Shown here: positions 11,263-22,553 of the stretch, piece by piece
How the letters are laid out: each line of letters opens with the position of its first letter
How positions within the stretch are numbered: the first letter of the stretch is position 1
DNA from: Hormiphora californensis
Taxonomy: Eukaryota; Ctenophora; Tentaculata; Cydippida; Pleurobrachiidae
Reading direction: 5' to 3'
NCBI GenBank assembly: GCA_020137815.1
Contig: CM035359.1
Span: 3,299,561 to 3,363,560, forward strand
DNA length: 64,000 nt
Position numbers and translations under genes: made by a program
The notes under the pieces: generated by a model
The model's input: the letters and a program-made list of their open reading frames with translations, nothing else
Told to the model about the DNA's origin: nothing
The model's database searches: none

Positions 11263-11414
11263 ATGAGGCCCCTCGGAAATGTTCAAGTCATGCACAATCA
11301 AGTCACGCCCACCAATCACAGCGCAGAACGCGCGAAGCACTCCGCGCGTTCTGAGCTGTGATTGGTGGGCGTGACTTGATTGTGCATGACTTGAACATTT
11401 CCGAGGGGCCTCAT
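11263..11414. mobile_element. 152-bp near-perfect hairpin insertion
   Basis: Arms of about 74 bp begin ATGAGGCCCCTCGG and end CCGAGGGGCCTCAT. Duplication units 2 and 3 lack it and read straight through (CAACTTTTTTGATTCTACAG), so they show the empty site. Confidence 0.9.
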
Positions 11415-11950
11415 GCTTCTACAGTAGGACCTTCAATAGTACTGGTGCGCGCTACCAAAAAAGTACACCTAAAACCACTCAGACCGACTTTTTTCAAACG
11501 GCTATAGCCGCTCAACCACATGGCCGATTTGAGTAAACTAAACGGTATCTGATAGAGAATTGATAGCCCAAACAGATAACCCCAAACAAAACCCTAACCC
11601 GACCCTAACAACAGCCCTAACCCGTCTCGACCGCCAAAATCGATGAATTGTTAGCAATGGAAGGCACCCCGATTTTAACGTTTTCTCTGGCTCATCCCCA
11701 CTGCGCTTGGCACAGAATTGGGATAAGGAAGGAATACCGCATATGTACAGGAATTTATCCTGAATTTTAAACCGGTTTAAGGTTTTTGAAGGCCCGGAAA
11801 CACCAATTTTTGGGATTCGGTAGCCCTTGACGTGATCCTGATGTGAGAACGTTGTTTAAACTGTTCACCAAAATGATTATAGACACCAGTATAGAGTGCA
11901 GACTACAGTTATACATGTATAATCAATGATTTCGTCTACTAGGAAGTAGG

Positions 11951-13377
11951 ATGAGATCACCGGCTATGAAGCGCTCTAGGCTAGAGCCAATTCCCCAGCT
12001 ACCCGCTGAAGTTCTTGTCAGAGTCTTCTCATCCCTACCCTATCCAGACCTTGTAGAGTGTATCACTGTCTGTAAAAAATGGAGGAATGTCATTGAAGGT
12101 AGGTGACTCATCAAGTTCTGAATTCAAGTTTTCTCCATAATTTTATGGCCAACGTTCTAATTTTCTTTTTTCTCCTCTCAGATGATTGGTTTTGGCATGT
12201 GAGAACCCCAAGGAGGACTTCAGACGATTATACAAGTTTCAGAATTCGAAATCAAAAACTCTGATCGAACGTGGCGACGCGGTGGTTGATTTGACATTTT
12301 CTAGCACCGGCAAATACCTAGTCTGCTGCTTGAAACATCAGATATTAGTTTACGATGTACATAGATGATAACTTCTCACTGCTCACTAAATGGGCGCCGA
12401 CTGCTAAAGACTTAGACATGTCTGATGAGGAATTTGACCTCTTACCGCGAATACTCTTCACATACACTCTGCTCAACGAGACTGATGATCTGATTTTTAT
12501 ATTCAGCCAGAGACCAACTAACACCACATCTGATAGAGACTGGTTTTGGATTTACACCTTTCCTGACTTCGTCTTCGTTCAAGATCTTGGTGATACGCAC
12601 GGGTTTGATGTTGATTGTCATAATTGGTTCGGCCGGAATTCCCTGCTTATCGGGCACTGGGGTGCCGAGAGTATGCACTGTACTCCCGCGCTAGTATCAG
12701 TCCTCCCCTCCATCTCTATAGTCCATCTCCCGCTAGATTTTGAGTGGGAGAACTCTGTGGTGGACAATACCATTGACGGATGCAAATATGGGGTTTTTTG
12801 GGAGGTGGAGTATGGGCAAAATGTCGCCACATCAGATGAAGTTACTGTTCTACCGATCTACGGGACTCCTAGTGATCCTTCCCATAGCTGTGATCGTTGC
12901 AACAAATCATCTGGCAGCACAACATCCTGTTTATCAGATGATTACTCTACTTCTAATGTCCATGAGTTCAGGGTGGATGAAACCAAGGCGGTGTCGGTAC
13001 ACACAGGAGGGGTCATTAGACACGTGTCCACTGACATTGACAACAAGATATACGTGTGCCAAGAAAAGGGAGGATGCGCCCTTTACTCAGAGTATAACCT
13101 ATCCCTAGACCTTATCAGGGATATAGAGTTTGCCGGAGTTCCACTGCCGCTTTTCCAATTTCATTTTGATCTCTGGATGCAGTACGACGAGCGAGTTTTA
13201 ATAACTGGTGAAATTGATGCAGGGAGGCTAGTGTTATGGGACAATAAGTGTTCGGTGCTCGTTGCTAAGGAGACAGGCCATTATTATCCAATTATAGCGG
13301 CTGAGATTCAGAGACAACAACGGAAATGGATGGTGACGGGGTGTGAGAATGGGTCCTTCAAATGTTGGGCAGTTTAG
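11951..13377 (+). pseudogene. FBXW5-like F-box/WD gene, tandem copy 1, frameshifted
   Basis: First of three tandem copies. Exon 1 (to 12098) encodes the F-box (QLPAEVLVRVFSSLPYPDL); exon 2 is 12182-13377. An insertion before the ATG creates a TAG in the longer start used by copy 2 (AGGAAGTAGG). In exon 2 a net 37-bp loss just after DDWFWHV shifts the frame, and a 4-bp insertion at about 12358 lies between it and the long remaining frame (12355-13377, 340 codons), which is otherwise intact and about 95% like copy 2. As written it cannot make the full F-box/WD protein. An N-terminally shortened WD-only product is conceivable but unsupported. Confidence 0.8.
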
Positions 13378-13759
13378 AACTTGAAAATTATGGTGCTTAG
13401 TTGGTTGTTTTAGAACAATGGGTAGATGTAATGCAAATTGTTATAACTGATACTTTTATGTAAGTTATTAATTCCGAAAACATTATTTTGACTCTCTTGA
13501 ACTAAATCATCAAATATGTAAAGTCGGGTTTTTTGAACTTTGAAGTTGTCACCCCTAAAGTCCAAACGCATGTGCATGTGATATTTATCCATTTTGAAGA
13601 ACACACCACACGTTAACATGTGATAGGTGGACAAAAAGACTATCGCACGAGAAGGGGGTTGAAAACTTCAAAAAAATCCAACTTTATAAACATTCTTTAT
13701 TTTAACAGTAACTTAATAGTTTTATAGAGCTATAATGCAAAAGCCATGACGATCAGGAC

Positions 13760-13820
13760 ATGTCTAAAATCAGGTTCACCTGTAACCCCATCCTCTCCAA
13801 ATGGGGATACCCTAACATCT
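13760..13820 (+). pseudogene. 5' fragment of the ABHD hydrolase gene, first partial copy
   Basis: Begins MSKIRFTCNPILSKWGYPNI, identical to the N-terminus of the hydrolase at 19473, then breaks directly into (GAGACA)n. It is the right end of tandem unit 1. Confidence 0.92.
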
Positions 13821-13876
13821 CTGAGACAGAGACAGAGACAGAGACAGAGACAGAGACAGAGACAGAGACAGAGACA
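13821..13876. repeat. (GAGACA)n at the junction of tandem units 1 and 2
   Basis: Short GAGACA tract joining the hydrolase fragment to the AGTCTGGCCAGACAGTCT module. It marks the duplication breakpoint. Confidence 0.92.
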
Positions 13877-14389
13877 AAGAAAGTCTGGCCAGACAGTCTA
13901 ACAGAAAAGTTGTGCGAATTGGGTCGGCTGGTCGGCCAGAAAGCGTGAAACTAGATGTCTGCGCCGCGCGGACAATAAAGAAAGTCGCCGCAGTTTCACT
14001 GCAATTTGCGCCGCGCAAAAAAACACACGGCGTACCAGCAAAAGCTGAAACTTTTACCAACTTTTTTAATCAACTTTTTTTAAGACTTTTTTTGAAACTT
14101 TTTTGTTTCAATTTTTCATTTCAACTTTTTTGATTCTACAGTCGGACCTTGAAAAGTGCAGGCTCATCCCCACTGCGCTTGGCACAGAATCGGGATAAGG
14201 AAGAAATCTCGCATATGGACAGGAATTTGTCCTGAGTAATTTTAAACCGGCTTTTGAAGGCCCAGAAACACCAAATTTTGGGATTCGGTAGCCCTTGACG
14301 TGATCCTGATGTGAGAACGTTGTTTGAACTGTTCACCAAAATGATCATAGACACCAGTATAGAGTGCAGACTGTAATCAAGTAAAATCA

Positions 14390-15869
14390 ATGATTTCTTC
14401 TGCTAGGATGAGATCACCAGCCATGAAGCGCTCTAGGGTGGAGCCAACTCCCCAGCTGCCCGCTGAAGTTCTTGTTAGAGTCTTCTCATCCCTACCCTAT
14501 CCAGACCTTGTAGAGTGTATCACTGTCTGTAAAAAATGGAGGAATGTTATTGAAGGTAAGGGATTCTTCGAGTTCTGAATTAAACTTTTCATATTCCGAT
14601 CAGTCTAAATCCTAATTTCAATACTTTTTTCTCCTCTCAGATGATTGGTTTTGGCATGTGTACCTAAAAAAGCGATATGGTACTACCAAGAAAACTGAGA
14701 ACCACAAGGAGGACGTCAGACGATTATACAAGTTTCAGAATTCGAAATCAAAAACTCTGATCGAACGTGGCGACGAGGTGGTTGATTTGACATTTTCTAG
14801 CACCGGCAAATACCTAGTCTGCTGCTTGAAACATCAGATTGTAGTCTACGATGTAGATGATAACTTCTCACTGCTCACTAAATGGGCGCCGACTGCTAAA
14901 GACTTAGACATGTCTGATGAGGAATTTGACCTCTTACCGCGAATACTCTTCACATACACTCTGCTCAACGAGACTGATGATCTGATTTTTATATTCAGCC
15001 AGAGACCAACTAACACCACATCTGATAGAGACTGGTTTTGGATTTACACCTTTCCTGACTTCGTCTTCGTTCAAGATCTTGGTGATACGCACGGGTTTGA
15101 TGTTGATTGTCATAATTGGTTCGGCCGGAATTCCCTGCTTATCGGGCACTGGGGTGCCGAGAGTATGCACTGTACTCCCGCGCTAGTATCAGTCCTCCCC
15201 TCCATCTCTATAGTCCATCTCCCGCTAGATTTTGAGTGGGAGAACTCTGTGGTGGACAATACCATTGACGGATGCAAATACGGTGTTTTCTGGGAGGTGG
15301 AGTATGGGCAAAATGTCGCCACATCAGATGAAGTCACTGTTCTACCGATCTACGGGACTCCTAGTGATCCTTCCCATAGCTGTGATCGATGCAACAAATC
15401 ATCTGACAGCACAACATCCTGTTTATCAGATGATTACTCTTCTTGTAATGTCCATGAGTTCCGAGTGGATGAAACCAAGGCGGTGTCGGTACACACAGGA
15501 GGGGTCATTAGACACGTGTCCACTGACATTGACAACAAGATATACGTGTGCCAAGAAAAGGGGGGATGCGTCCTTTACTCGGAGTATAACCTATCCCTAG
15601 ACCTCATCAGGGATATCGAGTTTGCGGGAGTTCCACTGCCGCTTTTCCGATTTCATTTTGATTTCTGGATGGCGGACGACGAACGGGTTTTGATTTCTGG
15701 TGAAACTGATGCAGGGAGGCTAGTGTTATGGGACAATAAGTGTTCGGTGCTCGTTGCTAAGGAGACAGGTCATTATTATCCAATTACAGTGGCTGAGATT
15801 CAGAGACAACAACGGAAATGGATGGTGACGGGGTGTGAGAATGGGTCCTTCAAATGTTGGGCAGTTTAG
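14390..15869 (+). CDS. FBXW5-like F-box/WD-repeat protein, tandem copy 2 (intact)
   Basis: Two exons, 14390-14555 and 14641-15869, give 464 residues. An F-box occupies about residues 20-56 (QLPAEVLVRVFSSLPYPDL...CKKWRNVIEG). A short DDWFWHVYLKKRYG segment follows, then WD-type blades: VVDLTFSSTGKYLVCCLKHQ near 100 and RVLISGETDAGRLVLWDN plus WMVTGCENGSFKCWAV at the C-terminus. The order and local similarity (a YKFQ... segment before the first blade, the last blade ending the protein) resemble FBXW5, a substrate receptor of Cullin-RING ubiquitin ligases that binds SKP1 through the F-box. Which substrate it binds cannot be seen. ATG 14390 is chosen because it gives the longest frame; ATG 14408 is the alternative and corresponds to the only usable start in copy 1. 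Confidence 0.85.
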
Positions 15870-16240
15870 AACTTGAAAATTATGGTGCTTAGTTGGTTGT
15901 CGGGTTTTTTGAACTTTGAAGTTGTCACCCCCAAAGTCCAAACGCATGTGCATGTGATATTTATCCATTTTGAAGAACACACCACACGTTAACATGTGAT
16001 AGGTGGACAAAAAGACTATCGCACGAGAAGGGGGTTGAAAACTTCAAAAAAATCCAACTTTATAAACATTCTTTATTTTTAACAGTAACTTAATAGTTTT
16101 ATAGAGCTATAATGCAAAAGCCATGACGATCAGGACATGTCTAAAATCAGGTTCACCTGTAACCCCATCCTCTCCAAATGGGGATACCCTAACATCTCTG
16201 AGACAGAGACAGAGACAGAGACAGAGACAGAGACAGAGAC
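15870..16240 (+). pseudogene. 3' flank plus second partial ABHD 5' fragment and GACAGA tract
   Basis: Same arrangement as unit 1: F-box 3' flank, ATG at 16137 starting MSKIRFTCNPILSKWGYPNI, then (GAGACA)n at 16197-16240. Confidence 0.9.
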
Positions 16241-16448
16241 AAAGAAAGTCTGGCCAGACAGTCTAACAGAAAAGTTGTGCGAATTGGGTCGGCTGGTCGG
16301 CCAGAAAGCGTGAAACTAGATGTCTGCGCCGCGCGGACAATAAAGAAAGTCGCCGCAGTTTCACTGCAATTTGCGCCGCGCAAAAAAACACGCGGCGTAC
16401 CAGCAAAAGCTGAAACTTTTACCAACTTTTTTAATCAACTTTTTCTAA

Positions 16449-17330
16449 CCCTTTGGGGACGATAAGCCCCCTGTCGACAGAATTCTCTAAAACTTTCTGG
16501 AGACACTCACTTTGAACCTACTTGAACGTAGGAAAAGGAATTTTGGTTCTACCACCTGTATTTCTATTGGGTCACCTGTGACCCAATCGTCCCCTAACGC
16601 TAAAATAGGAATTGAGATTTTTCCGCTATTTTGCCCGATAACTCGAAAACCGTTCATTTTAGACCCTATGTTTGTTCATAACACTTATATAAACCCGGCC
16701 ATTCTGCACAGTTTGCACACCTTTTGGGCCTCTCTATCTCATATGTAGCCGATTTTAGAATTTCAAAATTGGCCGAGATGAAAAATTTTCTGAAGGAGCA
16801 CGGATCTCAAAAAATTGTTCATCGACTCCCTAAGATGTTGAGATAACAATGATGGAGTCGGTTAGTCGCTAGCACCTGTTTAAAAAATGCCGTTTTAGAC
16901 TTTTATCGGGGGCCATTCCTTTAGAAATGCTCGTAAAATGCAAATTCCTGTTTTAGCGTTAGGGGACGATTGGGTCACAGGTGACCCAGCACTTTGAAGG
17001 CCTCTGAGAGGCACAACATTTGGAATATCACCCTGAAACTTTACCCCGGGGTAAAATACACACTTTTCTTGCATTTTCCAAGTCCATTTTAAGTATACTC
17101 GTACCAATTTTGAGATATGGCCATTAAACTACCCATTTTGCCTACCAAATACACTGTTTTAGCCCTGTTTTCCAAAGTCGACAACTTCAGAGGCTCAAAA
17201 CGACCTCAAAATGCTAGAAAAATGTATGGTTCAACCCTGGAAACGATTTAAAACTTTCAAATATGGTCTAGAAAGACGCTATATGGGTTCAAAGTTGTGG
17301 GTCACCTGTGACCCAATCGTCTCCAAAGGG
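16449..17330. mobile_element. 882-bp piggyBac-type non-autonomous element with empty-site proof
   Basis: Termini CCCTTTGGGGACGAT and ATCGTCTCCAAAGGG, flanked by CTAA (16445-16448) and TTAA (17331-17334). Tandem units 1 and 2 carry the uninterrupted site (CTTTTTTTAAGACTTTTTTT near 14080), so this inserted into a TTAA after the duplication and the left copy has one mutation. TTAA duplication and CCCTTTG ends are piggyBac-like. No transposase frame. GTCACCTGTGACCCAATCGT occurs near both ends and adds inner inverted repeats. Confidence 0.9.
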
Positions 17331-17644
17331 TTAAGACTTTTTTTGAAACTTTTTTGTTTCAATTTTTCATTTCAACTTTTTTGATTCTACAGTCGGACCT
17401 TGAAAAGTGCAGGCTCATCCCCACTGCGCTTGGCACAGAATCGGGATAAGGAAGAAATCTCGCATATGGACAGGAATTTGTCCTGAGTAATTTTAAACCG
17501 GCTTTTGAAGGCCCAGAAGCACCAAATTTTGGGAATCGGTAGCCCTTGACGTGATCCTGGTGTGAGAACGTTGTTTAAACTGTTCACCAAAATGATTATA
17601 GACACCAGTATAGAGTGCAGACTGTATTTATACAAGTAAAATCA

Positions 17645-19127
17645 ATGATTTCTTCTGCTAGGATGAGATCACCAGCCATGAAGCGCTCTAGGGTGGAGCC
17701 AACTCCCCAGCTGCCCGCTGAAGTTCTTGTTAGAGTCTTCTCATCCCTACCCTATCCAGACCTTGTAGAGTGTATCACTGTCTGTAAAAAATGGAGGAAT
17801 GTTATTGAAGGTAAGGGATTCTTCGAGTTCTGAATTAAACTTTTCATATTCCGATCAGTCTAAATCCTAATTCCAATACTTTTTTCTCCTCTCAGATGAT
17901 TGGTTTTGGCATGTGTACCTAAAAAAGCGATATGGTACCGCCAACAAAACGGAGAATCCCAAGGAGGACGTCAGACGATTATACAAGTTTCAGAATTCGA
18001 AATCAAAAACTCTGATCGAACGTGGCGACGAGGTGGTTGATTTGACATTTTCTAGCACCGGCAAATACCTAGTCTGCTGCTTGAAACATCAGATTGTAGT
18101 CTACGATGTAGATGATAACTTCTCACTGCTCACCTAAATGGGCGCCGACTTTGAAAGACTTAGACATGTCTGAAGAGGAGTTTGACCTCCTACCGCGAAT
18201 ACCCTTCACATACACACTTCTCAACGAGACTGATGACCTGATCTTTATATTCAGTCAGGGACCAACTAACACCACATCTGATAGAGACTGGTTTTGGATT
18301 TACACCTTTCCTGACTTCGTCTTCGTTCAGGATCTTGGTGATACGCACGGGTTTGATATTGATTGTCACAATTGGTTCGGGCGGAATTCCCTGCTTATCG
18401 GGCACTGGGGTGCCGAGAGTATGCACTGTACACCCGCCCTAGTATCAGTCCTCCCCTCCATCTCTATAGTTCATCTCCCGCTAGATTTTGAGTGGGAGAA
18501 CTCTGTGGTGGACAATACCATTGACGGATGCAAATATGGGGTTTTCTGGGAGGTAGAGTATGGACAAAATGTCGCCACATCAGATGAAGTTACTGTTCTA
18601 CCGATCTACGGGACGCCTAGTGATCCTTCCCATAGTTGTGATCGATGCAACAAATCATCTGGCAGCACAACATCCTGTTTATCAGATGATTACTCTACTT
18701 CTATAATGTCCATGAGTTCCGAGTGGATGAAACCAAGGCGGTGTCGGTACACACAGGAGGGGTCATTAGACACGTGTCCACTGACATTGACAACAAGATA
18801 TACGTGTGCCAAGAAAAGGGAGGATGTGTTCTTTACTCAGAGTATAACCTATCCCTAGACCTTATCAGGGACATAGAGTTTGCCGGAGTTCCACTGCCGC
18901 TTTTCCGATTTCATTTTGATTTCTGGATGGCGGACGACGAACGGGTTTTAATTTCTGGTGAAACTGATGCAGGAAGGCTAGTGTTATGGGACAATAAGTG
19001 TTCGGTGCTCGTTGCTAAGGAGACAGGCCATTATTATCCAATTACAGCGGCTGAGATTCAGAGACAACAACGGAAATGGATGGTGACGGGGTGTGAGAAT
19101 GGGTCCTTGAAATTTTGGGCGGTTTAG
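17645..19127 (+). pseudogene. FBXW5-like F-box/WD gene, tandem copy 3, frameshifted
   Basis: Exon 1 17645-17810 and exon 2 17896-19127 align throughout with copy 2. Two indels break it. One added C near 18134 (CTCACCTAAATGG against CTCACTAAATGG) puts a TAA in frame after SLLT. A further 2-bp gain near 18703 (TTCTATAATG against TTCTAATG) restores the original frame for the C-terminal 134 residues. The two together add 3 bp, so the middle part is read in the wrong frame only between them. Either a recent pseudogene or an error in assembly of near-identical copies. Confidence 0.8.
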
Positions 19128-19472
19128 AACTTGAAAATGTTGATTAGTTGGTTATTTTAGAACAATGGGTAGATGTAATGCAATTTGTTAGTTACAACTG
19201 ATACTGTTATGTAAGTTATTAATTCTTAAACTAAATCATAAATGTAAAGTCGGATTTTTGAAGTTGTCAGCCCCAACGCATGTGCATGTGATATTTATCG
19301 ATTTTGAAACACACCACACGTTAGCATGTGATAGGTGAACAAAAAGACGAGCGCACGAGAAGGGGGTTGACAACTTCAAAAAATTCAACTTAAATAAACA
19401 TCCTTTATTTAAAGCAGTAACTCAATAGTTTTATAGAGCTATCAGCTATGAAACAACCATGACGATCAGGAG

Positions 19473-20685
19473 ATGTCTAAAATCAGGTTCACCTGTAACC
19501 CCATCCTTTCCAAATGGGGCTACCCTAACATCTACGGCAGTGGAGCCCTCACCCAACTGACACACACCCACATACCCCGGGAATACACCAGACCCTCTCT
19601 CCTCGGCTACACTCCCCTTACGGCATTCACCGCTACGAGATTCTTTGAAAGGTATAATAAACCAGTAGGGCTAGGAATTGAGCGTCATATTGTGTGCATG
19701 AGGGACGGCGGGAAAACGGGGGTTGATGTTGTGACGGACCCTTCAATTGAGTCTAACCCTGACCTACCATCTATACTGATCCTACCCGGTGGTGGGAGAG
19801 TATCCCGGTCTGTTGGGTCTCTTTTAAAAGCTAAACTTTTCCTCGATGCGGGCTATCCACGGGTTGTGATCGGTAATAGACGGGGCTTCAGCCGGGTTCC
19901 TCTCTACACTCCAATCCAAAATATCCCGATTGAGGGTTACAATGACACCGGTCAGGTCCTTGACTGGGCGGAGACAGAGTTCCCTGGATCAAAGTGGATT
20001 TTGGTTGGAATGTGCTTGGGTGCCCAGAATGTGTTAAACTTCCTTGCAGAGAGGGGTACCAGGGATAGAGACAGTGTGTTAGGTGCTATCGTAGATAGTT
20101 TCCAGTTTTGTGGGCAGGAACTTCATGAATGTTCAGCTTCACTCGACAGACAGATTTGCTCGCTTGTCATCCTACCTAAACACAAAGATGTTTGTGGATA
20201 CTGCTCTCCACCAGCATGTCTCTGAGGGGGTCAAGGAGGAGATTACAGCCGCATTAGGAGGTGAAAGTCACCGGGAATTGGTTGGGAGAATATCACGGAG
20301 TACGATGAGACCTACAATCAGGAAGGTCTACGAGTATCTTGGTAGGGTGATATCTGTAACGAGGGGCGATGATCGGTTTTCAACCATGGAAGACTTTTAT
20401 AAACTGTGTTGCCCAAGTTATGGGCACGAACCCGAGTTCTCTCGTTATCTAGAAATCACCAAACCGGTGGCAATGTTACTAGCTGACAATGATCCTTTTT
20501 CCTGTTTTGATGAGGGAGAAGTTGAGAAGTTAGAACTAAATCCTAATCTGTGTCTCTGGTTGTTTCCTGGCGGTGGACATGTTGAGTTTCCACAGTCTTA
20601 TGTTGGACAAATGAAAAGTTTTATTTCGCCGATAACTTTGCGGTACGCGGAGTTGTTTCAACGGTTTCAAAGCGATTTAAGTTAG
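19473..20685 (+). CDS. ABHD1/3-type alpha/beta hydrolase, one frameshift, Cys at the nucleophile position
   Basis: Two overlapping frames make one protein of about 400 residues: 19473 to about 20150, then the +1 frame to 20685. Order of motifs: LPSILILPGGG (strand and oxyanion region, ~99-109), VVIGNRRGFSRVPL (the N-x-R-G motif of the YheT/ABHD1/3 group), GMCLGA at 179-184 where the family has GxSxGG, then DNDPF (acid) and GGGHVEF (His). The nucleophile codon is TGC, so Cys181 replaces Ser. The frame changes close to CGACAGACAGATTTGC; one extra base there explains it. Known relatives act on phospholipids and monoacylglycerols at membranes, but no transmembrane anchor is seen here. Its first 60 bp also occur as fragments at 13760 and 16137. 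Confidence 0.75.
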
Positions 20686-20891
20686 TTTATGATATTTGAT
20701 TGTTTGTGTTTTGATACGGGTTAAATTGATTGATTGTAAAAAACAGAGTTTCTCTATTAGTTACATACTTCATTCTCCCTTATTTATAATCCATTTCCTC
20801 CAACCCTAACAGCTTCAACTAGCTCCATACCCCATATAATCCTCTCAATCTAACTCTTGAGTCGCTTGACACTGTGTCTGTGCTTCGCACA

Positions 20892-20897
20892 AATAAA
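20892..20897 (+). other. AATAAA polyadenylation signal after the hydrolase gene
   Basis: Canonical AATAAA 207 bp after the hydrolase stop and 75 bp before the GTF2F1 start region. Confidence 0.5.
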
Positions 20898-20971
20898 GTA
20901 TGAACAATTCAATCTAACCCCTAACTCCCCAACTAGTTCTCACAGCTATGCCAACACGGTGTTAACAGTAC

Positions 20972-22336
20972 ATGGGTAAGTGTGACGATTGTCCAGTAAA
21001 CTACCGAGACTTCAGCCCCATGTCCTCGAACCTCCCCTCCGAGCCTGTCAAGGTGATCAAAGGTCATGCTAACTCCCAAAAGTTCAATATCCTCCGCTTT
21101 AACACACCTACAAACATCAAACTCGCAGATGTTCTGTCCGAAAATGTTACCATGAAGAGGATCGTGAATGAACGGGCTGCACAGGACCCGGTTAATTTGG
21201 AGGGAGAGGGCAGCGAGTTTGGGTGGAAGTCGAAACAGGCCCGGCTGGCACTGAAGTACAAAGTGAAGGCGGTGAAGGAGGAATCATGTCCCTGGGATCT
21301 AAAGGATTGCAATGATAAACATTACATCGGAAGGAAAGGAGGGTGGAATCACTGCTAATTCCAGTTACATCGTCCTGAAAGAATCCCAACCGGGTGTCTA
21401 TGAGGCGTTCCCTGTTGAAGATTGGTTTACCCTCACCCCTAAAATCAACTATACAACCCTGAATGAAGAGGAAGCGGAGGAAGAATTCTCGAGGAGGAAC
21501 AAGGTACAGAACCATTACAATCTCATGTTCCAGAAGAGGCTGAATCAGAATCTGGGAACGGAGGATGACTATGATAATGCGAAGCTGAGGATCGATGACC
21601 GGAATGAGTTGCTGGGAGACTCGGATGATGCAGGAGACGAGATGAATGAGGAGGGGAAGCGGAAGAAGAAGGTGAAGAAGTTAAAAAAGGGAAAAAAGGA
21701 AAAGGAGGAAGAGGAGCTGAATCAAGAGAAGAGTGATGAGGATAATTACGATGCTGCAGCATCTGCAGAGGTGGATTACATCTCTGAATCGGATTCCGAT
21801 GACTCCATCGACAAGAACGCTGAGAAGCCTGATACGGTTCGGAAGGGGGATATAGTCGAGGATGGGACTCTATTACAGGATAGCGAGGAGGAGGAAGAAG
21901 GATGGGGAGAACGCGGAGATGAAGAAATTGTTGATGGGTCAGAACGAGGAGGAAAGCGGGAGCGATATTGATGAAAATAGCGAGGAGTTCAAAGCGTTGA
22001 TGAATAAAGGTGGTGCTGGTGCTGCTGGAATCATCATCTAGTGAAGCCAAGAGGCCTGCTGCTGCATCTTCTGGAGCTACCCAACCCACAAAGAAACAGA
22101 GAACGGAGAAAACTGACGATCTGACGGAGGAAAATGTGTGGAAGTACTTAGCAAGGAAACCAATTAGTACAAAGGAGTTGATCGCGAAATTCAAGGGGAA
22201 GAATAAACAGATAAACAAACATGAACTGATCAAGAAATTGTCGGCTATTTTGAAGAAGATCGCAAAACAAACGCGGAAAGATGATCAGAATTTCTTTGAG
22301 CTGAAAGAAGAGTATAAAAACCTGTACAAGGTGTGA
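20972..22336 (+). CDS. GTF2F1: TFIIF alpha subunit (RAP74), with three apparent frameshifts
   Basis: General transcription factor that binds RNA polymerase II with TFIIF-beta. The N-terminal dimerisation domain is recognisable (KFNILRFNTP, GSEFGWKSKQARLALK, GVYEAFPVEDWFTLTP, LNEEEAEEEFSRRNKVQNHY), then the charged Lys/Glu/Asp-rich centre including VDYISESDSDDS (vertebrate VDYMSDG), and the C-terminal winged helix (LTEENVWKYLARKPISTKEL to the stop), which ends as in other RAP74 proteins. The frame changes three times: near 21340 in AAAGGAGGGTGG, near 21885-21910 in a purine run, and near 22008 in GGTGGTGCTGGTGCTG. All lie in homopolymer or simple runs while protein similarity continues across them, so sequencing errors are more likely than a pseudogene of an essential gene. 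The start could be ATG 20972 or ATG 21020. Confidence 0.9.
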
Positions 22337-22553
22337 GCTTGGGTAGTATTGTATTGGGTGATTGTTGCTATTATACTATAATGGATATAAAATATAACTT
22401 TTTATCGGAAGATCAGTTTTAAAAATGTTTCGTTTTTATGATCCCGTGTCTTTTCCGGACCCCACAAGTTTAACCTTTAAATCTATCCCACATTGAACGC
22501 AGAACAAACCCTATGTTTCTAATTATATCTAATTATATCTAATTATAGCTCGG

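Noticed and set aside
10345-11354. Reading frames rich in RDRD, ETET or LCLC
   Set aside because: Products of the GACAGA microsatellite; the same happens at 24045-24743.
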